Assembly (NCBI GenBank): GCA_027604185.1
Contig: JADGKB010000033.1
Span: 1 to 64,000 of the forward strand
Reading direction: 5' to 3'
Length of the DNA: 64,000 nucleotides
Source: Boothiomyces macroporosus
Lineage: Eukaryota; Chytridiomycota; Chytridiomycetes; Rhizophydiales; Terramycetaceae
Made by a program: the position numbers and the translations under genes
The notes under the pieces: generated by a model
The model's input: only the letters and a program-made list of their open reading frames with translations
What the model was told of the DNA's origin: nothing
The model's database searches: none
Part shown: positions 36,544 through 46,975 of the stretch, one piece after another
Layout of the letters: every line of letters begins with the position of its first letter
How positions within the stretch are numbered: the stretch's first letter is position 1

Positions 36544-38287
36544 TTAACTTTTCCCTTCAAGCTCACTTAATTTTTTCATCAAGTTTTCATTTTCCTTTTG
36601 TTTCTCCTCCAACTGTGAAACAGCTTTGATAAATCCAACTTCTAAATCCTGCAAGCCAGATAACAGCTCCGCCAAAGTAGCATCTGTATTATTCGCAGAC
36701 TTTTCTAATACGTATGATTTAAGTTTAGTGATGACTACAGGTGTATTTTCACTTGGTGGGGGCGACAGGTGAGCAATTTTCTTCCAAGCTATTGAGAGCT
36801 TTTCTTCTTTTGGCTGACTTTGGAATAGATCGCTCAGCGAATTGTTTGGGCTGCGATCAACCATAGAAGAGCTAGTGGATAAATGGCTAGGCTTTGGTAC
36901 AAATTCGCTCTTCAAACTCTCTTCTCCACTCTTTTGAGGAGGGGGAGGATAGAACATTGATTTGTGTAGCATCGACTTTCTATTTTCACTTACATCGTGA
37001 TCAGTTCCAGAGTTTGTTTTCCTGAGAGTTCCTACTCCAATTTGTACAATTTTTTGGGGCTTATTTAACATGATTTGAGGACGGTACTCACCCCCGATAG
37101 AAGAAGAAAGGCTTAACAGCATGTGCTGTACAATTGGGTCAACATCACTATTGTCTACAGAGTATCGAGGTGGAGGAGGGACTAAATCAAAAAAGAATTA
37201 CCAACTTGCTCAGGTTTGAATTTTGTAATGATTTCGCATACTTCATTACATTGGGCTTGCATAGCTACTTCCAAAGGGTTTTTTCCACTCTTGTTTGTTC
37301 TTTGAATATCAGCACCTCTCATCAAGAGCCACTTTGTACTTTCTTTCGAGTTTCTACTAGCAGCTACGTGAAGTGGAGTGTTTCCACCAACATTGGTTGA
37401 GTGGATATTTGCCCCAAAATCAATCAATAGAGCCACAATACAATCAAAGTTATTCAAGGCAGCCTGGTTAAATAAGCTGTTACCTGATGAAGAGGACCTC
37501 TGCCGTGTTCGTCAAAGTTTTCGGTATTGGCTTTGGCCAATAGCAATCTCAAAACACATTCTGAATTTCCAGCAGTAGCTGCATAATAAATTGGCGTTAA
37601 ACCCAATGCATCTTGTACATCAACCCATGCCCCAAATTGGATTAAAGTCTGCTTTAATTTTCGAGTACCTTTAATGCCAAGCATTTGTTGTGCATTGCTG
37701 CCAAATGCAGAGGTGTTTTCCAATTATCCTTATCACCCTAAGGTAAATTCCAAACCAACCAATCTGTAGTCCAAGAATGCTCCATTGTCCATCAGCCACA
37801 TGATCATTTGCTGATCGTTATTCATTACTGCGGATGCAATGGGAGTTTCTAAGTTGGAAAGCAAGTACCTTGGTCCAACAGGAAATTGAAATCAAACGAC
37901 TTTGTAGTTTTTTCCTTTACTTTGTCCAACCCTCCCTTTTGAATATCATCAAGCATCTTTCTTTGCTTTTTAGGGTCAGGGCTGTCCGCGCCAATTTTTG
38001 TTTTCAATTGAAAGTCAATTTGACACTATATTAAGACAAACTACATTCTGATCCAAATGGTATGAACCGGCAGTATTTCTCTCATCCAAATACTTTCCTT
38101 GCTTTCCATCCTTTCCGTGTAATAGCAATCCGTAATTAAGCACATCCTTAATTTCTGAACAGACTTTTTCTTCGAGCTGTTTTTTGACAGATGCAATCAA
38201 ATCATTACTGTTGACTCTGATTGCTTTTTGCAATTTCAAAGCTGGGATATTTATCCTCAACACTACAGTATCGCCTGGAGTTGCCAT
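36544..38287 (-). CDS. SHANK-like SPN-ankyrin protein
   Basis: Six introns (19-22 nt) join an N-terminal ubiquitin-like SPN domain (LRINIPALKLQKAIRV..NYGLLLHGKDGKQGKYLDE) to about six ankyrin repeats (DNWKTPLHLAAMHNKC, GLTPIYYAATAGNSECVLRL, GGNTPLHVAASRNSKESTKW, SGKNPLEVAMQAQCNEVCEI) and a Pro/Ser-rich tail (VVPPPPRYSVDN, MFYPPPPQKSGEE) ending in a short coiled coil. Order and motifs match animal SHANK N-termini closely, for example human LTPLYHSALGG and GNTALHICALYNQESCA. No SH3, PDZ or SAM domain is present. SHANK SPN domains bind Ras/Rap GTPases and scaffold actin; a cortical scaffold role is inferred. Confidence 0.85.
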
Positions 38288-38596
38288 TCACTGTTTGTAG
38301 TAAAGAATGATAATGGCGATTGGATGACGTGTGCTGTCAAAAATTTCACCATGTGAAGCTCCTTTGGTTTAAAAAATAAGACTTTATAATCTTTGCAGTA
38401 TGATTGATTTCTAAATCATCATTAAGCTGAAGCACCCTGATTTACCTGTCACAGAGCAATATTGGCGCATCGTTGTTCTTGCTTGCTCTCATCTAAAAAT
38501 ACTTTCTGTAGCCATCAAATACGCATGCTATGCCTTTTCCTTTCGTTTGGGTAGATGGGCTGTATATCCTCCATCCCAATTTGACAAAATTCTCAA
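38288..38596. other. 309-bp divergent intergenic region
   Basis: Between the SHANK-like and THOC5 start codons. It includes gatgacgtg and an imperfect hairpin around tgattgatttctaaatcatca. No ORF of local type and no convincing snoRNA boxes. It is probably a shared promoter. Confidence 0.45.
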
Positions 38597-40117
38597 ATGT
38601 CTAAAATTGATCTCATTTCGCAGTTGCAAACACTGGAAAACGTATTGGAAATTTAACCACAGAATCCAGAGAATAATGATAAAATCATGCTGTTGTTTCT
38701 CGACCTGCTTCAGCTATACAAATCGGAACTCAATAAATCAAAAGATTTGAAAAATCAATCCAGTGTAGAAAAGGGGAGGTTGGATAGCCTGTATCTCGTC
38801 CTGCAAAATCTCAATTACGAAATCGATTACTTGAATCGTGAAATCCAAAAATACGATTCGATTGAATATTCATACCAGAACCTGGAGCTAAAGCCTCTGG
38901 AAGAATTCCTGAAAACTTTTACTCATGTGGATGACCATTCAACAATGATTGCCAGATTGGAGGACGAATTACAAGAGCGAAAGGCAATGCAAAAAGATTT
39001 GGAAGCTGTGAGAGAAGAAAGAAACAAGTTTAACGATCTCTTGACTTTAAAAAAGAATGAACTTGAAGGCATAAACAAGGACTTGGAAGAACTGATTCAG
39101 GTATTTGTCTTTTAATAGAGTTTACAGTACCAATTCAAGAAAGACACGGGATACATGTCACCAAAGATATTTCCAATAACGAACAGGCAGAGAACTTATC
39201 GTTCCCTCTGTATTGCCTCTACAAACACCTGATTGGATATAATAGTACATCTACGGGAACAGTAAAGTTTGATATTGTAGGAGATGCAGGTGAAGCTGTA
39301 TCATATAAACCAAGCATCTCTAATTACTATGGCAAGCACCCAATGCAGCTTAAGCTAACGCTTAATCCGCAAATCAATCTTGTATTCAAGCATCTTCCTG
39401 TATTGGATATAGTTGTAGTAGAAACTTTGGTTTCAGTGAGAAGCATTCATCCTGATTATCTAACAAGCAATTTATTCCCTGGAGATGATGGCCAATCTTC
39501 TCCGAATCCAGCAAATTCATTCTTGGAGGACGGGTACATTATCTTTAACCACAGCAATTTCACTTTTTCCAGTGATATGGCAGGTGGCAATGCATACAGT
39601 TGGGCTCAAATTCTGTGTGGACTGAATTACCCAACCAATTATAGCACCAACCTTTCAAAAAACAATACTCATTTGGATAACAAGCCAGTCTTTGCTGAAA
39701 TCACCAAATTAATTATGGAAAAGAAATCAAGGATGGATAAAATGAGCATTGCATTTGAATCTTTGGTTCAGGGTAAATTGAAGATGAAAGGCAAGATCTC
39801 CGGGTTTCAAATGGTACTTGAAGCTAAAAATAGAGCAATAAGAATTACAAATGTAATTTGACTGTAGCTGATCACATATTTGGAGTGCTGATAGCATTCC
39901 CATTCACATATCCTGCTGATTCATGCAAGTTTGAGATAGTTTCACACTACTATAGAAACGAAAATAAACAGATCGACTCGGGTCTGGTGGTAAATGAGTG
40001 CTAACATAGACATTGTGCCAAAACGTAAAGAACGATTTTGAAAAGGAAGATTCTCTGCTGCATAATCAAATTTCAAATCTCGTAGAACTATTATATGACT
40101 ATACAAAGAATAAATGA
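38597..40117 (+). CDS. THOC5: THO complex subunit 5
   Basis: mRNP assembly/export subunit. Start MSKIDLISQLQTLENNPE. Introns of 20-21 nt near 38640, 39100, 39812 and 39989. Coiled-coil segments LQNLNYEIDYLNREIQKYDS and EDELQERKAMQKDLEAVREE lead into NLSFPLYCLYKHLIGYN and then LTSNLFPGDDGQSSPNPANS, which matches human LYPGDHGKKTPNPANQ. Yeast lacks a clear THOC5, so this again sits with animal- and plant-like gene content. The stop is only 6 bp from the convergent stop at 40124, so the two transcripts must overlap at their 3' ends or end almost at the stop codon. Confidence 0.9.
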
Positions 40118-40123
40118 TTTATT

Positions 40124-40807
40124 TTAAACACTTTTACCAATCAGCTGTGCAAACTGGGATATATCTGGGCACGGCTGCTGTAAATCAAATGAAAATGCTG
40201 GATGTATTCCTAACCAAGATACAGCTGATACTTCCAAGTTCAAATGAATAACAGTATCCAACTTTTTGTTGCCGTTTAGGCATTTTGAAATAAATACTTG
40301 AATAACTGGGTCAGTGCCAGCGTCCAGTGTCGCAACCATGTAGGTCAAAGTGATAGGAAGTACAAATTCAGTTGTAGCCCTAGTTGGAAATCGAATGTTT
40401 GAAACAAATCCATTTCCTTGGAAAGTAGGAATCACTTTTCCAGACAAATCTTTCACTTGGAGATTAACACTGATATTTCGAATACCGATATTAATGTAAC
40501 TTGGTGAATATACAGAAACATTTGTTGCAGTATCGAATGCTAAATTGATTTGCTGTTGTGAAAGCAAAGTCTGTGCATTCTGTTGCGAGACTGACACATT
40601 ATTCACAAGCAATCCTTTTGAATTTGGTGGAATGTATGGATCACTGACATTTACCTGTGGAAGAGAAGGAAATACAAAGTATAAGCCAACTCCCAACAAA
40701 ATCAACATAGTTACAAAGGTAACAATGCAGGTTCTTCGCCGTTCAAAGCAACAGCATACTCTTCTCTTTCGTTTGAATTCTCTGTACTCTTGGTCGTTGT
40801 TTTGCAT
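40124..40807 (-). CDS. Single-pass membrane protein with LEA2-type domain
   Basis: Start ATG 40805-40807 gives MQNNDQEYREFKRKRRVCCC: a basic, Cys-rich juxtamembrane segment, then one helix (FVTMLILLGVGLYFVFPSL) and a lumenal/extracellular part with repeated beta-strand patterns (YSPSYINIGIRNISVNLQVK, RATTEFVLPITLTY) typical of LEA14/WHy folds found in fungal and plant membrane proteins. Several N-x-S/T sites fit a glycosylated ectodomain. The Cys cluster may be palmitoylated. No intron. The exact family is uncertain. Confidence 0.65.
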   Translation of the reverse strand: MQNNDQEYREFKRKRRVCCCFERRRTCIVTFVTMLILLGVGLYFVFPSLPQVNVSDPYIPPNSKGLLVNNVSVSQQNAQTLLSQQQINLAFDTATNVSVYSPSYINIGIRNISVNLQVKDLSGKVIPTFQGNGFVSNIRFPTRATTEFVLPITLTYMVATLDAGTDPVIQVFISKCLNGNKKLDTVIHLNLEVSAVSWLGIHPAFSFDLQQPCPDISQFAQLIGKSV

Positions 40808-41574
40808 GGTAAAAAATATGTAACCATTGAGTGTTTTATACCCCCGTTCCGAAACGGTGGCGGTTCGTTTGACGCGCCAAAGGAGAAACACAAAGAGTCT
40901 TGGAAATACCATATATCAATACACCTAGAGCTCGGTACTAGTCTTTACATAGTTATCTTGAAATAGCATTGAATAGAAAACACCATTTTGAGTGATTAGC
41001 TGGGTAAGGTGGAATCGATAAACCAATTGAACTTGATAATTTGATCTAAAAGTATGGTATGAACTATTATGAGCACCAAAGATAGACTATAGATTAGTGC
41101 TAATTAATTCAAATCACGAATGTTCTACGAATAACACCCAGTTCGTGATTCAAGATTTAATTTTTCCTTCCTTCTAATAGTATTTACACATTGGTTTGCA
41201 ACAATTTTAAAGCTCCTCTGAATCCATGTATACTGTCAAAGTGAGAAATATGTGTTTGGGCTGTTCAAAAATTATCTGTTACTTTACACTTCCCGTTCAT
41301 ACCGCTAAATAAGATGCTGCGTAAATGCAAGGTATTAGTAACATGATCCAAGTGGAATGAGTCTACAGAACACACTTTTAAGAATCATCATGAGATCTCC
41401 TTTAATAACTACCGTTTATAGTACTGATAATCGTTCCTATATTCTCCTTGATCTTTTTCCACTGTCTTGAGTTACATTATTTCAGTCCTAAAATTAGTGG
41501 AATAATTCAATATCTTGCACAAGGTCAATTGCTACAGACTTGCTTTTAATTGATTGAAAGAGAATAGCGAAAAG
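40808..41574. other. 767-bp AT-rich intergenic region
   Basis: The longest gene-free stretch in the window. No ORF, intron-like series or tRNA-like fold found. It includes the inverted repeat at 41112-41150. It may carry a promoter, a noncoding RNA or a replication/scaffold element. Confidence 0.5.
41112..41150. repeat. 9-bp inverted repeat
   Basis: aatcacgaa (41112-41120) and ttcgtgatt (41142-41150) are perfect reverse complements separated by 21 bp, inside the long intergenic region. Confidence 0.5.
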
Positions 41575-42002
41575 ATGAAAGATTATTTGGATAAAAAATC
41601 CAGGTATTGGAGGTTTGTTTTGTAACCATTAAATTACATTTTATGCAAACCTTATCTCAATGCAAACCTTAATGCAGGTGGCTGGATTTTATTCCAACTT
41701 TAATGTTTTATTTTCTGCTGTGGATTAACTGTTGGATGGGTTTGATTGGCGCTCTCTCTGCACTGCCAACAATGACCACACGAGAGTGGATTGCGAATCA
41801 GCACGACGACACGCTCATTGAAACTCTGACAAACCAGAATATTCAGAAGTTGGTTTATTCTGATTTTAGATCTGTTCGCTCGACAGGAGAGAGTCAGACC
41901 TACAGCTCACACTCCACTCTCGAGACAAACAATGGAATCAAAGAAAGAAATAAAGCAAAATTAATTAAACATTTTTCATTTGTTTTTTTGTTGGTTTTTT
42001 AA
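41575..42002 (+). CDS. Possible small membrane protein with an atypical 56-nt intron
   Basis: ATG 41575 opens MKDYLDKKSRYWRFVL. A GT-AG segment of 56 nt (about 41621-41676) would join this to WLDFIPTLMFYFLLWINCWM and a soluble tail ending KHFSFVFLLVF. The segment contains a 12-bp direct repeat (atgcaaacctta, 41643 and 41660). Alternatively only 41703-42002 is coding, starting at the internal ATG. No family recognised. Base composition is more GC-rich than its neighbours, like the adjoining cyclin. Confidence 0.4.
41643..41671 (+). repeat. 12-bp direct repeat atgcaaacctta (x2)
   Basis: Copies at 41643-41654 and 41660-41671, the second followed by atgcag. It looks like a small tandem duplication at the 3' end of a possible intron, or twin promoter sites. 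Confidence 0.55.
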
Positions 42003-42067
42003 TTGTTCACATGTCCGATGGCTGAGTTTCACTTAAATGCAGTTTCATGCGCGTTTATTCTTACCCA

Positions 42068-43999
42068 ATGATTAAAACTGTGTCCAAGCTGTTGAAAAGA
42101 TGTACCTCGCTGATCACTGCCGCAAACAAAGAAAACGTAGACAAATGTAACTGTAGGTAGCTGATCCACAACCGCTTGCTGCCAGACTGAAACGCAAGAG
42201 AGAAGAAACAACACTCTGTGCTCTAACGAAGAGAAGGGCAACGAACCACAGAACTTTATCTTCTTTTCAAGTACTTGCTCAAATTGAACAGAAAGTACTT
42301 GCGCCAGTGCAAGTTCAAACTGTGCACGCATCTGGTAAGTGCACCACTAACACTAGCTCCATCTAGTAAGAAAAGCGATCATAAACAACCTGCTGTCGTT
42401 CCACCCAAGCGCAAAAGAGTCGAAGCTTCACCGGCCTGTTCCTCTAGAAAGAAGAGAGCGACACGAAAGCACAGCACTTCTTTGGATACCGCTCTGCAAA
42501 GTGAAAAAGGGACTGCAGGGTTGTTAGCGCAGAAAGAAACGGCTCTTAAAAGTAAGTCTGGCTAACACAAGATGTATTTGCAGAAAGTGACATTGCTGTC
42601 TCGCGGCCAAAGCGCAAGAGAGAAGAAATCACTTGCTGCCCTAGGAAAAAAAGAGCGACAAGTAAGAAACAAAAGTCTTCTGGTCGCTCTCTTTGTCAAG
42701 AAAAGAAGTCTGTGGCTGTACTAGTACAAGAGGAACAAGTGTCTGTCGGTAAGCTGCACCACTAAAACCAGCTTCCTCGAGTAAAGTTTCTGATGCAGCT
42801 CACCCTTCTACAGTGCCCCAGAGAATAGTTGATGACGCCGAGCAGGGTTTGCTCGAGAACCCAATTGGTTGGAATAGCTTCACGTACAACTTCAAGATTG
42901 ACGATCGAACTGATGAAGAGGTACACTTTTACTGATAGAAGCTGCAATTATTCTGTATGGCAATGGACGCACGGTCGGATAATTTTGCTCGTGAAAGAAG
43001 ACTACACTTTCAGCCTTCTGTTGATCCAGCTGTACGATGGTGGCTTATAGACTGGCTGATGGACGTATGTGTCGAAAACCAAATCGGCAGGGATACTTTC
43101 CATGGGGCCATTCAATACTTGGACATCCTCCTGTGTATTAGGAGTTTTGACGGAGTTTTCTACCAGTTTGCTGCTGCAACTGCACTGATGGTTGCTCAAA
43201 AGACTCATGTAAGAATGATTAACCACAGAATTATTTTCATCTCCCAACACGGACGCTGCTTGAGTTTCTGAGGGATGATGACAAGTTAGAGGAAGAAAAT
43301 GAAAGAGTTTATCAGGCAGCCAAAGATTTTGTGTTGCAATTGGAGGCCCAACTGTTTGGAGTACGGCAATGTTAATCTAGAACAATTTTGTGAATGCACT
43401 GCACCCAACATGTGTTGACTTTCTCAAGGGTGCATTCCAATTCGCAACTCTGGTTGACAAACGGGATCCGCAAAGGTTGCCAGGAGCAGAGCCAATGCCA
43501 CACGGATTGTTTGATGGCTACCGCAAAGAGAGATGCAAGACATTCTTCCATCCGAAATTCAACGGTATGCTCTTTGCCAAGGCTTGCTCGGTGATGGACA
43601 AGGTGGTAATGGATTCTCGGTCAACCAATTTCCCTCCATCAATGATTGCCTCTTCCGTCTTTTGGAAAGTCTATCCCTTATGTCAAGATGGTAACCGTAC
43701 TTAACATAGAAGCTACTTATGAGCTCAACCATGAAATGTCGCTGAACATCTTTTATCTCAGCACCGGATACCAACTAGAAGAACTGCGAGAGTGCTTGCA
43801 TTTGGTTTCCCAGTATCAGATCAGCAGTATTCATCGAATACTGGAGCTTCCGAACATCGCAAATATGATTCTTGATAATTCTGCTAAAGAAACTCAAATC
43901 AATATTCAAGATCACCAACTTCCGATCGATATGGAATTCAGCGAGTTTGCAAATCTTATTAATATCGGGAAACCCCCAAGCTCTAAGCCTAGCAGATGA
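42068..43999 (+). CDS. Mitotic-type cyclin with triplicated basic N-terminal module
   Basis: CDK activator of A/B/E type. The cyclin box is VRWWLIDWLMDVCVENQIGR..YLDILLCIRSFDGVFYQFAA..ALMVAQKTHNYFHLPT, with the VRWWLIDWL version of MRAILVDWL; the C-lobe has FPPSMIASSVFWK. Eight introns of 18-23 nt (for example 42335-42356, 42552-42571, 42749-42771). Three basic modules of the type KRKRxE..(C)..KKRAT lie at about 42190-42245, 42404-42470 and 42607-42665, each resembling a bipartite NLS. Start ATG 42068 (MIKTVSKLLKRCTSL) is the first joined by a 20-nt intron after NKEN. No clear destruction box RxxL was identified. A frame at about 44020-44166 could extend the C-terminus if a frameshift exists. 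Confidence 0.85.
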
Positions 44000-44493
44000 A
44001 GGGAATTTCATTGAAGTGTACGACTGACTCCTGTGGACAGACCAAGACTTTTGCCAAAGAATCCTCCTCAGACACTACCAAAGCGCACAGTCAGTGAAAG
44101 ACGACTAATTGTAGAAGGCAGTGAAAGAAATCTATCAGTCAAATTTTGGGAGTTTCCCACAGATTAATAAAGTGTTCGAAATTTAAGCAAGAATGGTTTC
44201 CGTGCAAGAAATTTGACCATTTATCGTGTCGGCAATGAGCCCAATATTTATGCTTTCTAATCTATACTTGCTTTGCCCTTTGGTGCTATGGACTGTGATT
44301 TTCAAAGATTCTATCAAGATAAAGCTAGTGCAATGTCACTGATATTGATATTAGTGAGACACTTTAAAATAGACAGACTGATACCAGAAGAAGGGATGAA
44401 CCATAGTTGGTGTGCGTAAGATGTAATCTGTCTCCCCAGCCACACTATTACATAAGCTTAAAAAAAGATTTCCCACCCCCACTTGAACCATTA
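44000..44493. other. Intergenic region, possibly holding a displaced cyclin C-terminal frame
   Basis: At about 44020-44166 the plus strand has a good-looking frame, RPRLLPKNPPQTLPKRTVSE ending VKFWEFPTD and a stop. It is not linked to the cyclin by any local-type intron. The remainder to the ABZ1 start has no supported feature. Confidence 0.35.
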
Positions 44494-46939
44494 TGCCAAC
44501 TGAATCCAATGATTCTCCCAGGATATTAATTGTTGATAATTACGATTCATACACCTTTAATCTCTTTCAATATTTAACCGCTTCCAATAAAAAAGAACCA
44601 ATTGTGATCAGGAATAATCAGTACAAATGGTAATTGGAAGTTTATCCAGGGATGAATTTAAGACAGACATACTGCCGTATGTTGATGCAATTGTTATATC
44701 TCCAGGTAATTTGTGTTTGATGACAGGGCCTGGAAACCCAAATTCTCAACATGTAATTAGATTTGAATATAGGATTTTGGAATATGTTCAAATATCTTGT
44801 TGGAGAGTGATTTACCAATATTTGGAGTATGCTTGGGACATCAAGGTTTGGCAGCGGTTCTGGGTGGTTCAGTATCTACTATTTTATCCAGGTTATAAAG
44901 GCAGATCCTCCTATGCATGGACGATTATCTTCCATCTTACATGATGGTAAAGGCCTCTTCAAAGGGATTCCCTCTCCTTTTCGTGCTGTGAGATATCACT
45001 CTCTTACAGTCAGCCCCAAAAGTTCTTTTGTTCTCACGTAGATTTGCCACAAGAACTAGAGTTGACTGCATGGGTAGATGAAAAAGAAACAAATATAATG
45101 GGATTGAAGCATAAATCTAAACCAATTTGGACAGTTCAATTTCACCCAGAGTCTATATGCACCGCTTATGGACAAACCATAGTTGACAACTTTTGTGAAA
45201 TTGTTAAGGAATCATGGCAAAAGGTATATACGAGTTGACGATAGAAAGCAGGGCAGCAGTCATCGTTACCAGAAATATTCAATAGTATGACAGTTATTCC
45301 ACATCCACTTGTAGCAAAAACTACCCCCAAATTGAAATACAAAGCAGTTATTCAGCGATTGCGGTATGCTAGTTCTGAAGATGTGTTTCAGACAGTGTAT
45401 TCCAAATTGGACAAGTGTTTTTGGTTAGATTCCGCAAAAGTAGAAAAGGGACTAAGCAGGTTTTCCTACATGGGATGCTGTGATGGTCCTGAAAGGTATT
45501 TGAGGGTTAATGCAGCTTTACCGTAGAATATCGTCTGGATAACAGAGAAATTACACGAATGGGTAAGAAAAGCGAAAAGATGTTGCTACCGAAAGATAAA
45601 ACATTTTTTGAATATCTGGCTCAAATTGTAAATGACACAGCGATTACAAAAGACAGCATTGAATGTGATGAAGAATTTGACGTTCCTTTTATTGGAGGTT
45701 TAGTAGGATATATTGGCTATGAAATGAAATCTGAGAGTATGAAATATCATCCCGAACAAGAACAATTCTTGACCACGTCCGCTCACACAGTTCCAGACTC
45801 TAGTTTTATTTTTGCTGACAGAGTGGTGATATTTGACCATCAGGAGCAATCAATATACTTATCTACCCTTGTCGATACATCAATCAGTTCATCTAGAAAA
45901 TTACAAAATGAATGGCTCAAATCAACCACTGCTATCATCAATTCAATACAATCAGACTTTTCATCGCAATATATCGACAAACAGTTGGTTAAAATACCAG
46001 AAATCAAGATTTACCATGAAAAGAAAGAGTACATTGAGAATATAAACAAATCTTTGTATAATATCATGGAAGGAGAGACGTACGAAGTGTGTTTAACAAC
46101 GCAGTTGACTGTGGATATCAAGAAACCCCACCCACATCCATTTGAAATGTACAAGCACCTTCGCAAGAGAAATCCGGCACCTTATGGGTCATATTTCTCA
46201 CTAGGAAACGGTTTGCACATAGCATCATCTTCTCCAGAACGATTTTTGCGAATTACAAAAAACAACATTTCAATGAAGCCAATTAAAGGAACCCTTCAAA
46301 GAGCCACCAAAGTTAACTTTCCAGGCAGCGAACAAGAGATAGAGTTGGAAAACCAGCGAAGGTGCAATCATTTGGCCAACAGCGAAAAAGATCAAAGTGA
46401 AAATTTAATGGTGAATTTTACTAATTCAGATTGTTGACCTTATTAGAAATGACCTGAATCAGATTAGTGTTCCAAATTCTGTTTCTGTACCACATCTAAT
46501 GGTGGTAGAGTCCTATGCTACGGTTCATCAACTAGTTTCGACTGTGGAGTCTGTACTTCGTCCTGATTTGAATGCCGTTGACGCAATTATGAGATGCTTT
46601 CCTCCAGGTATAGTTTGCACTAAGTTAGGTTCCATGACAGGTGCTCCAAAATTACGAACAGTTCAAATTATTGAAACACTGGAGCAGATCCCCAGGGGTC
46701 CTTATTCAGGAACTATTGGCTTCTTTTCAGTGAATGGCCAATCTGATTTCAGTGTTGTGATTCGTACTGCAGTATTTCACAATGATGGGAACAAAACAAA
46801 TGTGGCTGTGGGGGCTGGTGGTGCAATAGTTGCCTTGTCAAACCCTGAAGAGGAATTTGAAGAGATGATCTTGAAAGCCCAGTCAGTATTACCCAGTTTA
46901 AATGATACATTTAAACCACATTTTATGAAACCACAGTAA
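44494..46939 (+). CDS. ABZ1: Aminodeoxychorismate synthase, fused PabA-PabB
   Basis: Makes 4-amino-4-deoxychorismate for folate. Nine introns (19-21 nt). The N-terminal class-I glutamine amidotransferase has [25 protein letters not shown], the nucleophile Cys in [11 protein letters not shown], and the His-Glu pair in VQFHPES. The C-terminal chorismate domain has [42 protein letters not shown] and [18 protein letters not shown]. The PIKGT lysine is the hallmark of PabB; anthranilate synthases have PIAGT, so this is folate rather than tryptophan synthesis. Intron 46608-46628 is 21 nt without an in-frame stop and interrupts the [10 protein letters not shown] loop. Prototrophy for folate is inferred. 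Confidence 0.94.
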
Positions 46940-46975
46940 TATAATTTTACCAAATTAAAACTTTTTAATCTCGAA

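Noticed and set aside
38288..38596. C/D-box snoRNA near the hairpin in the intergenic region
   Set aside because: No properly spaced C and D boxes with a terminal stem were found.
44494..46939. Anthranilate synthase (tryptophan pathway) assignment
   Set aside because: PIKGT in place of PIAGT and the PabA-PabB order indicate aminodeoxychorismate synthase.
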